Part shown: one piece after another, positions 1 to 12,605 of the stretch
Layout of the letters: each line of letters opens with the position of its first letter
Numbering within the stretch: the first letter of the stretch is position 1
Source: Budorcas taxicolor
Taxonomy: Eukaryota > Chordata > Mammalia > Artiodactyla > Bovidae
Direction of reading: 5' to 3'
Length of the DNA: 64,000 bases
Assembly: GCF_023091745.1 (NCBI RefSeq)
Contig: NC_068926.1
Location: 43,238,001 to 43,302,000 of the forward strand
Program-made: the position numbers and the translations under genes
The notes under the pieces: generated by a model
What the model saw: the letters and a program-made list of their open reading frames with translations, nothing else
Databases searched by the model: none
What the model was told of the DNA's origin: nothing

Positions 1-24
1 AAGGGAAGGTTATAAGTTTTACTC

Positions 25-615
25 ATGTGTTATGGTCAGTATGTAAGAATGTACTTGATTAGCACAATTCACAGTATCCAGGACATGGAAATACTCTACA
101 TGGCCATCAACAGAGGAATGGATAAAGATGATGTGGTACATATATACAATGGAATATTACTCAGCCATAAAGAGGAATCAACTGTGCCATTGGCAGAGAT
201 GTGGATGGACCTAGAGCCAGTTACACAGAGTGAAGTGAGTCAGAAAGAGAAAAACAAAATTGCATATTAATGCTATATGTGGAATCCAGAAAACTGGTAT
301 AGATGATTTTATTTGCAGGGCAGAAACAGAAACAGACATAAAGAACAAACACATGGTTACCAAGTGGGGGAAGAAGGGGTGAGATGGATTGGGAAATTGG
401 AATTAACATATATATACACTACTATATATAAAACAGATAATGAAATGAGAACCTACTGTATAGAACAAGGAACTCTACTCAATGTTATGTGCTGATCTAA
501 ATGGGAAGTAAATTAAAAAAAAGATGGGATATATGTATACATATAGCTGATTCACTTTGCTGTACAGTAGAAACTAACACAACATAAATCAACCACAATC
601 AATAGAAATTAATTT
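25..615 (+). mobile_element. L1 LINE 3' end (end of ORF2 plus 3' UTR), older mammalian L1
   Basis: The left part encodes a decayed version of the L1 ORF2 C-terminus: the DNA for the segment with a local assembly reading close to WYIYTMEYYSAIKK is recognisable around 95-170, followed by a WMDLE-like stretch. The right part carries the usual L1 3' UTR phrases, such as an 'actgtatag' / 'gggaactctactcaatg' block and a terminal 'ctaacacaacata' block running into an A-rich tail near 600-615. The reading frame is broken. The element enters the window already truncated at its 5' side. It is a fossil with no coding capacity. Confidence 0.8.
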
Positions 616-1597
616 TAAAGAAGCATCAATTAAGATCTCTAGAAAAAAAGAAAGAATGTACTTGATTAAAGTGATGGGGAAAGTGGACATCAACCAACAG
701 GAAAATTGAAGAAAGAGATTTATGGATTTCGTGTGACAATGTAAAATTACTTTGGTATCCAGCTACCATCTGGTCTCTACTGTGGTGAGATGTGTTTACT
801 GGATTCTTGCCTCTTATCCTTTGAAAGTCTTGTAGTTTTCAGCTGCAGGTGCTGCCTCCCTATGCAAACCTTTTTTGTAACTGGGTGTCCCTCAATCTGA
901 CCACCTTCTGCTGCCCCAGTCAGGTCAGCATGATCTCTGTGATGCTCTTGATGTTGTTCCTCCTCAGAACTGTCAAGTGTGCTAGAGACAGGCATCCTAA
1001 ACCTCACATTCTCTTCCTGTTGTATCTGCTCTCTGCCAAAAATCCTCTCTGATGATCCTGTCCAATTGGGCAGATTCTGCCTCGATGCCTGTCTGTGTTT
1101 TGCTTTTGCTGCCATCTACTGGGGAACCAATGACTTCATCTCAGACACTTCTGACAGCTTGCGTGAAACTGTTCTGCTCAACCAAACTTAATGCATCATA
1201 CTACCTAGAGATGGGTCAGGTCCCCCAGATCCAGACCTTGGAAAGTCTGCTCCCCCATCTAAATCATCTAATCACACTGCATGAAAATCGAGAAAAAAAA
1301 TACTAGAAATCACTGAGATGAAAATCAGTGTGAATGAGAAGGTACATTTGTTTGGTTTTTGTTAATTTTACTTAAAGTGAATTTTTCCATGTGTGCATTT
1401 TGCCACAGTCTCAGAGACCTGAAAATCTGGCTACAGAATGCTTGCCAAAATGGCTGATATTAGTTAAGAGATCAGTTTCTGTAGAGTCCAAAGGAAGAAG
1501 CATGTTCATGGGGTATTTTAATCAGACAGATTTGACTGTGGTTCTGGCAACACCAGGAATAAGCCTTGTTACTGAGAAAAAGGTACTTAAATGAATC
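616..1597. other. Unassigned sequence with one unexplained minus-strand open frame (777-1115)
   Basis: I recognise no repeat family here. The minus strand between 1115 and 777 stays open for 112 codons. Its predicted product is very polar: rich in Gln, Glu, Lys, Arg and Ser, with an acidic run (DSSEEE) followed by a His/Gln/Glu-rich run. The other frames of this strand carry stops. No start context, splice signals or poly(A) signal could be tied to it. It may be chance, a fragment of an old processed pseudogene, or a retroviral remnant. I do not assign a function. Confidence 0.4.
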
Positions 1598-1716
1598 TAA
1601 ATCTCATTTTCCTTATCTTTAAAACTGGAGTAAGCTACTATCAACCTACTACAATTTGTGAAGAATAAGAAAATAATACCTGCTAAGTACGTACCTCAGT
1701 GCCAGATAATAGACCT
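1598..1716 (+). mobile_element. MIR SINE fragment
   Basis: The stretch follows the 3' half of the MIR consensus. It runs from an 'ctcattttcctta-tcttaaaac' type motif through 'ataatacctgc' to 'cagtgccagataatagac', equivalent to the MIR '...cacagtgcctggcacatagta' end. It is strongly diverged, as expected for a pre-eutherian element. Confidence 0.5.
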
Positions 1717-2489
1717 CATGGGTAAGTGGGATGCATTGCTATCTGGGACCACACATATCATAGGTGAGATACTTAGATCAAACTATGGTGAAACAAAATG
1801 AAACACTCCTTCTCTCTTTTTCTAAAACACAATTCTAGTCTATGACATCATCTCATTTCTGTTTCCTGACCAAGAATTCTTTGTCCACACAGGATAATTC
1901 ATACATGTCACTGCCCAACTGGACACAAGCCAAAGAAAAGAACAGAATGTAAGAGAAAAAATGGAAGAAGCTCTCGTGTTCTCTAGGGCAGAAGGAATAA
2001 TCATGCCTTTCTTAATCATAAATATGCAATTTATAATAACTTGAGTTTTGATGGTTTATACTCTACCTCCTGGTTTTGATTTTAAGGTTTCAGGAAACTT
2101 AAATGTTTGAATCATTGGAAGAGACACAGCTGATCAAGTTGAAAGAAGCCAGCTTCAAGAGAAGCTCATTAATGGACTCGTAACCTGGTGACATTTGTCA
2201 GCAATGTCGTTCTTTCTGTTTCCTTGGCAAACATACCACAGTAAGGTCTCAATAAATAGAATATGTCTATAATCGAAAAATAAATGCTTGCGTATTTCAT
2301 TGGTTTCTGAGAGTCTTTTCCGACCTATACCCTCATGAAAGTTCCTGTTGAACATTGCTGGCCTGAGCCATGACCAACTTTACATAGAGTAGATTGAATC
2401 ACCTAACAAAAATAGCAAGTCCTACTCCAATAATTTGGACTTAGAATTTAGTGGCAATTGTTTTTCTGAATGTAAATAACTAGTTCTAT
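1717..2489. other. No feature recognised
   Basis: AT-rich sequence without recognisable repeats. The short open frames here, including a 66-codon one on the minus strand at 2155-2355, have no recognisable product. Confidence 0.5.
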
Positions 2490-2735
2490 CATGTATACTA
2501 TCATGTAAGAATTGAATCGCTAGTCTATGTCTGACGCAGGATACAGCATGCTTGGGGCTGGTGCATGGGGATGACCCACAGAGATGTTATGGGGAGGGAG
2601 GTGGGAGGGGGGTTCATGTTTGGGAACACATGTAAGAATTAAAGATGTTAAAATTAAAAAAATGAAAAACTTAATACTAAAATAAATAAATAAATAAATA
2701 AATAATAAAAAATAAAACAAACAAACAAACAAATA
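2490..2735 (+). mobile_element. L1_BT-like LINE 3' UTR with (AAAT)n/(AAAC)n tail
   Basis: The body matches the 3' end of the ruminant L1 lineage: 'cttggggctggtgca', then a G-rich 'ggggagggaggtgggagg' block at about 2590-2612. The tail is unusual. It ends in a tetranucleotide AAAT array at about 2680-2703 followed by an AAAC array at about 2714-2733, instead of a plain poly(A). It is heavily 5' truncated. Confidence 0.8.
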
Positions 2736-3009
2736 GAATCAAATTCAAAGGCTGCAAATTGAGAAGAATGTTCCTTGATAAGGTTAGCGTTTGCCTGAAA
2801 ATTTGAGACTTTCTAAACATATTCACCCAAGTATCTTCAAAATTGTTGAACAATTGCTGAGAATAGTTGATATCCTTTCCGTGAGAATAATACTTATTAA
2901 GATTTATTGCTATGAAGCACAGATAATAAGAACAAATCTAAAATTTTAATTCTTACAAACTCCTTTGTCCTTAACATTCTATTAAATGCTTTAGTTCCAA
3001 TGACTTAAT

Positions 3010-3412
3010 TTACTCAGGCTGTCATAAATGAAATAGCAAGGATTATTTGTTTAAGCAAACATTGGACATTTATGTCTCACAGTTCTAGAGGCTGGAAGGT
3101 CTAGGATCAGGGTGCTGGTCAATGTGGTCCCTGATGAGGGTTCTGTCCTCAGTTCTTGGGCTATCTCCTTCTAGCTGTGTCCTCTAGTGAAGAACAGAAA
3201 GAAAGAGAGAATGGACTCTAAGGAATTCTCTGGTGTCTCTTCATACTGGAACACTAATTCTATCAGATTGGAGCCCCATATTTTTGAGCTCATTCATCCT
3301 TAATGACTTCCTTTGGGTCCTGTCTTCAAATATTGTCACATAGGATTATTATTCACATATGGATTTTGCAGGGTACACGATTCTGTCCACATCACCAAAT
3401 CTATTTTTTGGA
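3010..3412 (-). mobile_element. ERVL-MaLR LTR (MLT1/MST type)
   Basis: Read on the minus strand this follows the MaLR LTR pattern. On the plus strand the diagnostic pieces are the 'tctcacagttctagaggctgg' region at about 3076-3096, 'tctcactgtgtcct'-like sequence near 3175, and a 'gtacacgattctgtcc' end near 3375. It is a solitary, non-coding remnant of an ancient retrovirus-like element. Confidence 0.65.
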
Positions 3413-3544
3413 TGGAAATACAATTCTCAGCGTTGAATGCATTAGCTCCGTATATGCCAGCAATGTGTACTTTTTAAAGAATTTACAATATTGTTTTTAA
3501 ATGTTTGGGAGTACAGTTGATTTACAGCAATGTGTGATTTTTTG

Positions 3545-6544
3545 CTTGGTGCCTTGATCACTTACTCCATGCCAGCTTCATAGAAAGATAAATCACACAG
3601 GTTTTCTGCTCTGCAGGAGACAGCAGCCAGTGGAAGAGATGCAGTGCCAACTCATAATTAGGATGAACAGTGCAGTATAAGAGGAGGAGCACAGACTGGG
3701 CTCAGATAGTCCAGAGATGTAACAGCGACTACCTCTGACCAATGGTGGTGGAATCAGAGGTGCAACACAGATATGGTGTCTAGGAAAACATAAGTATATT
3801 CGAAAATGTTAGAAACCTGTTACTTTTAAAAAACAAACTAAAGTGTAAGGAAATTGACCTAAAGTCAATATATTAAAAATATGTAAATATGGGAATCAAT
3901 GTCTTGTGATAAACCTGCCTTCTAGGAACTATTTTCAAATGCTGATTATATCATTACACAAGAAAGAGAATACTCAAAATATATTTAAAACTAACTCAAA
4001 GATATTTAAATTAAACTATTTTAGGTTAAACCAGCAGGCATGCAAATGTACTTTGTCACAATTTCAAGATAACCACAAAATAGAAGGCTTGTTTGAAGCT
4101 ACCAGAACTTCTATCACTTTGCTATCAGCACAGGAATCTCACATACATTATTTCACTTCATCCCACAGCATCTCTCTGATAAAATAATCAAGTAGTGTAT
4201 TAATTCTTACTCACTTAAAGAAACAGATATGAAATGATCATGAATTTGTTAAAGTTCCATCAATATATGGAAAGTAGTTGGAGCATTCGGATTACTATAC
4301 AAGTCCAAGTCTTCTAACTCAGCATCTAAACACCATTATCTTACTGACACTGCTTGTTAGTAACTTTAAGATCACTATTAACAGAAAAATCAAGCAAGCT
4401 GAATTTCAACCATGTTAAAGATAGTTATTCATTCAAATATTAATCATTAGCTAGACACCAAATTATTGGGAAAATGGTTAATCCTATCATGTGGGTTGCC
4501 ACAATCCCTCCCCTTTCATTTTTTATTCTTACTATAATTCCTCCTACTGTTAAATGAATTGAACATCATCCCCTTCAAAGGGGAAAATTATAAAAAATCT
4601 TAAAACTATCTTATTTGCCTTTAGTCATGAATGACTTGAGCACACTGGGACTATCAATTATCCTCCCTTCAGGAATGTCTGAACATCTGCAGTACTGATA
4701 CAGTTCCCTGAGATTACTACCCAAAGGATGCTGTTGATGCTTACAACCCCTTATCTGCATAGAACCGATCACTCAGTGCCAAAGGAGTGGTTTTGCATCA
4801 GCATTATTTGCAACTATGGACAAAACCTTCTTTGTTTCTGTTTAGATAATTAGATCCAATCTTGTCGTCATGCCTGAGTATTGGAATGAGGTTTAACATA
4901 AAAATGGAGAAATTTCAAATACAATCTGAAAATAGTCCTGACAAATAGCTTTTGTGACATTGTTCTAAACTCAGCAAACATTTATTTAGGATATTTAATT
5001 AAACCAAAGAATAGTCATCCTGTAGAACTGGGGAGAAAAAAGAAGTATTTGCATTCATTAAAAAGTCTGAACCATAACATTTTCTAAATATTTATTCCTT
5101 TGACTCATTTTCAAATAACTTTAAATAAAATTTCTTTGAGGAACACAATGCTTATCTCAGTTCCAATAAAATCTGTTCCTAAAATGAGGCTAACAAAGAG
5201 TTTCTTCCATTATTAGCTGTACATTTCCTGCAACTGAAGCTCATGAAAATAGGAGACTTATCTCTGTTGTGAAGTGTCACTGCCCATGGTGTGGTCAGAG
5301 AACAGGGGATTGGAATTTCTTAAGAAAATTACATAAAATTCTTAGGTGTTCACAGACACAGATGCAAGAAAAATGACTCATGATATTTTGTGGATAGGGT
5401 TCCTTAAGACATCTATTAAGCTACTGAACATAAGGAATTAATAAATAAATTAATATTAAATCATGCTAAAATTTTCTTTGAAGCAGAGTGTTCTATGTTG
5501 AAAGGCAGAAATGAAACCAAGTGCATGAAATCTAACTTTTAAATCCTTCCTAGTAATAAATTTAACCATTTTTCTAAATGTTAAAGTATACTTATATAAG
5601 AAATAAATCATGAATCCAGAGAAATATGAAGTCTTTTTCTGTTGATAAAAAACCTTATAGAAAAATAATTTTAAAAATTAGATTGAACATTTCTTTTCAA
5701 ATAACTTACAAACTTCATTTTCAATTTGTATTTTATAAAATATGAGGGAGATAACCTGGGGGAAGGTTTCTGATGAATAGTTGGAATTACATTAATAGGT
5801 AGATGTAGAAACTAACACATCAAACACAGTAAACACATACTGAAGGGAAAAATTTTTTTTTTTAAAGGTGAATCACTGACTTGATCTTTTACTCACTAGG
5901 AGTGTGGAAATTGAATCTTGGAAGTAGCAGATGAGAAAAGGATTGACTTAGGTCTTTGAAGTGCAATCATGGCCCAGACAGTCATGCCCAGGAAGCCATA
6001 AAGCCTAGAGTGAGCTCAATAAAACTCTATGGATGTAGGCACATATTATATAAAGGATCTAGAAAAGTTAATAGCGGGATATCTCAGCCATGGTTCGCAG
6101 GCAAGGACCTAAGATAGATGCCAACAAAAAAAAGTTGAATGGAAATGGGGAATTTAAAAATATTTCTGAGCTTTTGTGGTAGACGTAGACTCAATCATGG
6201 AAATTTGTTTAAAAATGATCAAAACTTCATTTGCAAAAAGTTAAACCATAGGATAAACCATCATAGCTCCAGCCAGTAATCAATTATGGCTAATTAAAGA
6301 AAGAAATGCTTCTATGAAAAATCACATTGGCGATTTTATAGCTTGCATTTGACATATTTGCTTTTATGACAAATTCATTATAATATTTTAATACTTCTTA
6401 TTTGAATTACTTAATGTTTGTGTGATGTTGCTGTGATGTTCCCTTCCTTGAATGTAGAGATCACATTTAAAAAGAGGAATGAACATGTTCACATCAGAAT
6501 TAATAAAACTAGTCTGTTCACATTCAGTTTCACTAGAGCTGTGC
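3545..6544. other. About 3 kb of AT-rich DNA, nothing recognised
   Basis: I see no coding region, RNA gene or identifiable repeat. The open frames are short and unremarkable. Very diverged L2 or MIR relics could be hidden here but cannot be supported by eye. Confidence 0.45.
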
Positions 6545-6586
6545 TAACCCAAACTCTAACCCTAACCCTAACCCTAACCCTAACCC
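6545..6586 (+). repeat. Interstitial telomeric repeat, (CCCTAA)n
   Basis: Five perfect TAACCC units run from 6557 to 6586, preceded by two imperfect units (TAACCC, AAACTC) from 6545. This is the vertebrate telomere sequence in C-rich orientation on the plus strand. The flanks show no subtelomeric repeats, so it is a short interstitial telomeric sequence. Such short arrays are usually explained by telomerase-aided or fill-in repair of a chromosome break. Confidence 0.95.
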
Positions 6587-6589
6587 ATT

Positions 6590-7697
6590 GCTTTCTGACT
6601 TACCTTGTCAGGGTGGCAAGGTAGTCTCAAAGCAAGAGGCTCACATTCCTTTGTAATGAGTCAGCTTCCAGCTTATAACAATATCAGATGTATTTTAAAT
6701 CAAACAAAGAGAAGCTCTACACTAGAGAAAATGGTCCATGGTGCCTTAGGTTTAACATCAATTTAGTCATTTTATTCTTTTATAAGCACACTGGGAGCAG
6801 TTAGCAAACTACTACTGTGTCTGACCTAACACTGTGAACAAAGACACTAAAATTAATTTGAAAATAATTATAAAACCAGAGTATCATAATATTGATGCAC
6901 ATAAGATTCTTAAATGTGTCATTAATAGTTACTGTAAAAATTATTCAAGTTAGTTAACCGGTTAACTTCAAGAAATTTAATGTTCAAACCTAAATACACA
7001 GTCCAATTTGTACAAATTATCTTTTTTTATTATTCATAATTTTTTCTCTTTTTTTTGCCTTCTGCACAAAATTATGTAAGGAATATGCTCCTCCTAGCAT
7101 GTGGATGGTTTCAACATCCTGTGTACAGTTTTCTTCCTTATGAAACAGAAAGATAAATCTCATGGTGGTGTCTATTGTTCCTGACCCTGGCTGTGCACCC
7201 TGCTGAAGTGTGCACAATAAAATAGCTGCAAAATAAAAGACAACGAGAAAGTAAAGGAAAAGGACAATGTGTCTGAGAGCATAGCGATGTAATCACACAA
7301 CACACCTCCCAAAGCCAGAAACCAAATAATTGGTTTATTCTGTTGCCCCTCCATCATGACTGAATCACCAACTGACTGAGAAGACACAGGGCACCAGGCT
7401 AGAAGCATGTCAGGATCCATGGAGCATCATCTTGCATTGGCTGAGGTCCTACCCACAGGTGTGATGCAGACTCACTGCGGTAAGTAGAACCCGAGCTAAG
7501 CTTAAAATGTTCATTCAAGTAAGAAAGTGCTAAAATATTCTCTCCTCACCCTACAAGGTGTTTTTTACTGTCTTTGCCACATTGTATGTGTCATGAATTT
7601 TTATAACCTCAGCATTAATTTGTCATGAATAGTTATAAATTCTTCTGTTGGAATAACCAGGCATTAGTAAAGAACTCTGTCCTACACTAGCTCTTCA
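6590..7697. other. No feature recognised
   Basis: AT-rich sequence. A pyrimidine-rich patch lies at about 7021-7065. The minus-strand frames at 7017-7217 and 7172-7420 have no recognisable product. Confidence 0.45.
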
Positions 7698-7699
7698 GT

Positions 7700-8415
7700 A
7701 AAGTCACTCAGTTGTGTCTGACTCTTTGTGACTCCATGGACTAGAGTATGCCAGGCTTCCCAGTCCATTACCAACCCCCAAGCTTGCTCAAATTTATGTC
7801 CATTGAGTCAGTGGTGATACCATCCAACCATCTCATCTGTTATCCCTTTTTCCCCCTGCCTTCAATCTTTCCCTGCATCAGAGTCTTTTCCAATGAGTCA
7901 GTTCTTAGAATCAGGTGGCCAAACTATTGGAGTTTCAGCTTCAGCAGCAGTCCATCCATTGATTATTCAGGACAGATTTCCTTTAGGATTGACTGGTTTG
8001 ATCTCATTACTGTCCAAGGGTTTCTCAAGAGTCTTCTCCAACACCACAGTTCAAAAGCATCAATTCTTTGGTGCTCAGCTTTCTTTATGGTCCAAACCTC
8101 ACATCCATACATGACTACTGGAAAAACCATAACTTTGACTATATGGACATTTGTCAGTAAAGTAATATCTCTGCTTTTTAATATGCTGTCTAGGTTGGTC
8201 GCAGCTTTCCTTTCAAGGAGCAAGCATCTTTAAGTTTCATCGCTGCAGTAACCATCTGTGGTGATTTTGGAGCCCAAGAAAATAAAGTCTGTCACTGTTT
8301 CCACAGTTTCCCCATCTATTTGCCATGAAGTGAAGGGACTGGGTACCAGGATATTCATTTCTTGAATGTTGAATTTTAAGTCAGCTTTTTCACTCTCTCT
8401 TTCACCTTCATCAAG
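7700..8415 (-). mobile_element. BovB LINE, 5'-truncated 3' part
   Basis: RTE-clade LINE running right to left. The 3' end, with the 'gtcactcagttgtgtctgac' motif shared with ruminant SINE tails, lies at about 7700. The coding part extends to about 8415. The best open piece (8223-7963) encodes the stretch after the reverse transcriptase core, with VMVFPVVMYGCE and FELWCWRRLL recognisable. Frameshifts and stops separate the rest. No TSD could be identified. Confidence 0.9.
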
Positions 8416-8419
8416 AAAA

Positions 8420-9771
8420 TATTTGAGTTAAAAAACCTGATACTGATACAAATAGCTCTTTAAAATATGTAAACTAGATCTTCCTGATAAAGAAATACTC
8501 CTAGAAATAATACCTTCCATATCAATTATTATTTGATCAGGTACAGGTTCTGCTGTCTGAAATTGCCCATGTTTGACCAGCTTTTAACCTACAAATGGCA
8601 ACTGTGAGTGGCTTAACCTAATAAATGTCCTGATAGTATCATATTGTCTTTGTGTATCTAAGGGAAATATACACTGTGTTTTAGTGAGCTGATTGCCGAA
8701 AAGAAATGATTATTCATGTTTAGTATTTGCTTAGAGTTTATTTTATTGCATTAATTCCTTATGTTGAGATCATTAAAAAAGTAAGGCCAAATAGCACAGT
8801 GTGATTAACAAACATTTGTCTTCTTCAGACATGATCTAATGCATTTTTTAAGTTTTTGTTTTCTAACATCTTAACTATTACTTGCTGCAGGACACATTCT
8901 TGAGGGCACAAACATTTATTTCATTTAAAATACTGTGATAGGGACTATTATGTTTGCTTTGAAGTTTTTACCAATGAAATATAACAAGTTATCCAGTATG
9001 GCTTATTACGTTAAATTTATCCACTAAGAGAGTTATAAAATGATTAAAATCCAGTACTGAATTCTGAGAGGTGCAATATTTCCACTAAATGACAGCACAT
9101 ATAAAAATTAGGCTATTACTCATGTTTTAATTATAGAGATAATATTCTATTAGGGACAACGCTAGTTCAGCATATTGAAATAACTTACAAGAGGAACATT
9201 CTTTTTGTTTAGTTTTCTCCCACACAGTTCCTGAACTCTACCAAAATAAAGTTAAATTTGAGATTCAAATTCTACATGCTTTGAAAAAATGTGATTTTCT
9301 GGTTTAAAGAAAAGAAATTCAAGAATGATTTATAAAACTTTAGAATTTCCAGATGTAGCTTCTCATAAAGTTCTTTGAATATCAAGTGCTGCAGAATTTA
9401 CCAAACATTTTAATGAGTTAAGTGTAAATTAATCAGTAACATAAGGATTAAATTTCTCCAGAAATACACAAGAGCTTGAAAAATTAGGGAAAAGAGTGCC
9501 TTGGCAGAATTCAATCGGGTTTTGTCAAACCCAAAGAGTTTCAAAACTATGTTTTGAAGTTTTTCTGAAACTGAAACTTACTATTTTGATCATCTTTTGT
9601 TACACATCCAAACTGAATCATGTTTCCAAGTTCTACTGGTGATAAACGAATAGAAAGTGGTTGGGACCAGGACCACAAATTCACTTTCATAAATCATTTT
9701 TTATAACATTAAGAGATTCATCATGCCATTCTCACATAAACGTTCAGTAGAATTATAAAAATTAAAACAGG
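8420..9771. other. No feature recognised
   Basis: AT-rich sequence without identifiable genes or repeats. Confidence 0.45.
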
Positions 9772-10088
9772 AAGGAGGTGGTCAAAGGCATACATTTTCA
9801 ATTAAGGATAAATAAGTCCTAGGGAGGTAATGTACAACATGGAGACAAGAGTTAATACTGATGTATGGAATATAAGAAAGTTGTTAGGAGAGAGATCTAA
9901 GAATAGTCATCACAAGGAAATTTTCTTTTTTTTTTTCTTTTTAAGGTATCTGTATGAAATGATAGATGCCAACTAAGCTTTTAGGCAGCAATAATCAATT
10001 CACAAAAGTTGTAACTTTAAATCACTAAGCTATACACCTTAAATGTATTCAGTGATGTATGTCAATTGTATCTTATTAAAACTGGAAA
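9772..10088 (+). mobile_element. Ancient L1 3' UTR fragment
   Basis: The order of motifs follows older mammalian L1 3' UTRs: 'taatgtacaacatgg-gac' at about 9830, 'agttgttaggagag' near 9880, 'ctatacaccttaaa' near 10030, and 'tatgtcaattgtatctta-taaaactgg' at the end. A T-rich run at about 9925-9942 interrupts it. It is non-coding and strongly diverged. Confidence 0.7.
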
Positions 10089-10569
10089 ATATGAATAAAC
10101 ATTAATTTCAAGAAATTACAAAAATAACAACAGAAAACAAATAATCTGTTTCCACACATTCTCAAGTTTCTCAACAAAATAGGCTGTGTGCCCAATAGGG
10201 TACAACCCAACATCTCAATCCTTGAAATCTATCACCACCTTTATTTCATGCTTCATTCTGATCATCTAATAGTATTTGGTATTTATTACAGAAAAAAAAA
10301 AGCTGCATAAAGATATAACATCATTGAGAGAATGTAACATTGAACCTGTGAACTACATTCATCTAGTAGTTCAGGTGGTACCCCATAAATGAGTGCTTCT
10401 ATGTTTCTTTCAGAAATTTTAGAATATTCCATGGTGCCTCTAAGAGCTCCCTATGGCAGTTAGTGCCCAGAGTGCCAGTTAGAGAACCATAGATTTTATC
10501 CCTTTTATTAAGTTATCTCACAACCATTTTAGGATTTTCAGTATCAATTTCACACCCAAGCAAGTATCG

Positions 10570-10612
10570 ACAGCAGTAGAGTCGGACACGACTGAGAGAC
10601 TAAGCACAGCCC
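10570..10612 (+). mobile_element. Bov SINE 3' remnant
   Basis: Only the last part of a ruminant SINE is visible: 'cagtagagtcggacacgac' followed by 'tgagagactaagcacag'. This is the conserved tail shared by Bov-A, Bov-tA and the BovB 3' end. At about 43 bp it cannot be placed in a subfamily. Confidence 0.7.
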
Positions 10613-10614
10613 AG

Positions 10615-11424
10615 CAATGCTATTTTATATTTTTATTTACAAAGAAAATATTTTGCCATATATTTTTAATTTACAAATGATTATAATGAATTAAGAAAAA
10701 ATACAGTATTTTGAGCTTATGTTTTTCAGGACAAACATAATTTACTTTGAAGGAATGTTAACTAGGAATTAATAAAATACAGGGGGGCGAATTTCTAGGC
10801 TGAAAATATAAGAATATCTCTGTTGGAGAGAAACGTCATGATGTGATTTTTTAAGGGAAAGTTAATTTAGCATTATTTCATTAAATTTGAAAAATATTTC
10901 CATTATGGTATAGAACACAGTCTACTAAGGAAAAATTTTATAAATTAATAAAACACTTATAAACAAATAAATATTTATAATAAAAACATTTATTAAAATA
11001 TTTGCAAATAAAAAAATTTATAAATAAATTAAATTATAGAAATAAATATATTTATTTATAAATACATTTAAAATGTAGAAATAAAAACATTTATTCATTT
11101 CATTCTACACACATTATACCTAAAAATAAATAAACTGATTTTACTGTGAAAAGAGTCTGCAAAAGAGCCTCTCTGAGAAACTTTAAGTATATGTGAAGGT
11201 TTGTTTTTAAAATACTGTGATCATGAATATTTTCAGACTAGGAAAATATGCCTATCTATTTAGTCAGAATTCAAATATTTTTCCTCAAAACTTTAGTCAA
11301 TGGAAGTCATGTGCATATGTTGATAATCAGGAAATACTCACAAGGCCAAAGAGAGCCCGTGTAAGTGTTGCGGAGCTATCTACCCAGTGGGTATAAAGCG
11401 CATGGAAAACCTGCCGTGGCTGAC
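10615..11424. other. Unassigned, with an AT-only stretch
   Basis: Positions about 10920-11110 are nearly pure A and T, with repeated 'aaataaat' and 'tttataaat' motifs (low complexity). Nothing else is recognised. Confidence 0.5.
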
Positions 11425-12475
11425 ACAGTCCCAAGTGTCCAGGGTACAGCAGTGAACAAAGCACTTAGAATGATTTCTTCATAGAGCCATTGTTTTAATG
11501 AAGGAGACAAACAATAAATGCAATGAGTAAGAAGCATATCTAGAATCCTAGCAATAAGATTACAAAGCTAAGAAGAAAAAGTACATTAGTGGAAAGTGAT
11601 AGGAAATGTTGGGGAGGATTGAAATTTAGAAACTGTACACAGATGGCCTTAGTGAGGATGTAAAGAAAGAAACAAATGTTAAAGAGCAAACCCTGGGTAA
11701 ATCTAGCAGTAGAGCATTTTGGGAAATAAACCCAAGAGCAAAGATGCTTGTTGAGAATGTTCCATTGAGGCAGAGGTCAGGGTCCTGAAACAGAATGAAT
11801 GAGAGGCAGAGCAGTAAGAAAAGTCAGCAAGGCTCCAAGGAGGAAAGTGGGGACCCACGTTTGCTCTTCCATGAGAGCCTCTTCTGACATGACAAGGACT
11901 CCAGCAGCGCTGTTTGGCTGCAGGAACAGGACACCAACGAGGCTAACCACAGAGTAAGGCAAGAGGTGAGGGTGCCCTGGACTAGGACTGCAGCCATGGA
12001 GTCTGTCAGGAGTGGTGATATTCTAGATCTGCCTGGATGGTGTGACTCTGCCATCTGATATGGCCACATGTGGTCATTTAACTTGAACTTCAGTTACTAA
12101 AGATGAAATAAAACTAAAAACTCAGTTAGCTCCAGGAGACTGGGTGCCATGTTGGACAGATATAGATCCTTTTCATCAGTATAGAAAGTTCTATCAGACA
12201 GCACCTGCTGAACTGACTGTGTTATAAACTGGAAGTAGAATATGAGAGAAAGAATGTAGTCAAGGATGATGTTGGCCTGAGGAACTAGAAACATGGAGTA
12301 CACAGATGGAAAAGCAGATTAGGAAGAAACACCAGGGGTTCAGTTTGGGAGATGGTCAATTTGAGATGCTTATGAGGCACCAGATAAGGAGCTCGAGTTT
12401 GAGTCCAGCGTAAAGGGTGAGGTCTAGGCTGGGTGGTCACAGAGGGTCACTGAGCCAGGCACCCTTAAGAACAGT
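11425..12475 (+). mobile_element. L2 LINE fragment(s)
   Basis: The left end follows the L2 pattern 'agggtacagcagtgaacaaa' with 'gagacaaacaataaatg' at about 11440-11520. It continues with a 'gatggccttagtgaggatg' block near 11645 and an 'aaagagcaaaccctg' / 'gcattttggg' block near 11680-11725. A further block at about 12330-12435 ('gttcagtttgggagatgg', 'tttgagatgcttatgaggca') fits the same ancient family. The element is highly diverged and the middle part is less certain. There is no coding capacity. Confidence 0.55.
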
Positions 12476-12479
12476 TGTA

Positions 12480-12605
12480 TAGACCATCCAGTTTCACAAC
12501 CACATTATGAGCTCACTGCTAACATCCCCACATTATAGATGAAGAAAGTGAGGCACTGAGAAAGATTCTCTATCTTGTAAGGATAAGAATCTGACTCTGA
12601 GGAGC
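12480..12605 (+). mobile_element. MIR SINE
   Basis: The MIR core is recognisable. 'catccccacattatagatg' with 'aagaaagtgaggcactgag' at about 12523-12560 matches the 'ccccattttacagatgagg...ctgaggca' core. Then 'aatctgactctgaggagct' near 12588 corresponds to the 'gtctgactccagagcc' end. Confidence 0.7.

Noticed and set aside
7748..8233. 161-codon plus-strand open frame
   Set aside because: It is the antisense of BovB coding DNA; the same antisense frame recurs at 13985, 46183, 57216 and 59320, each over a BovB copy.
10920..11110. AT-only stretch that could suggest a matrix-attachment region or replication origin
   Set aside because: AT content alone is not evidence of function; no further motif supports it.
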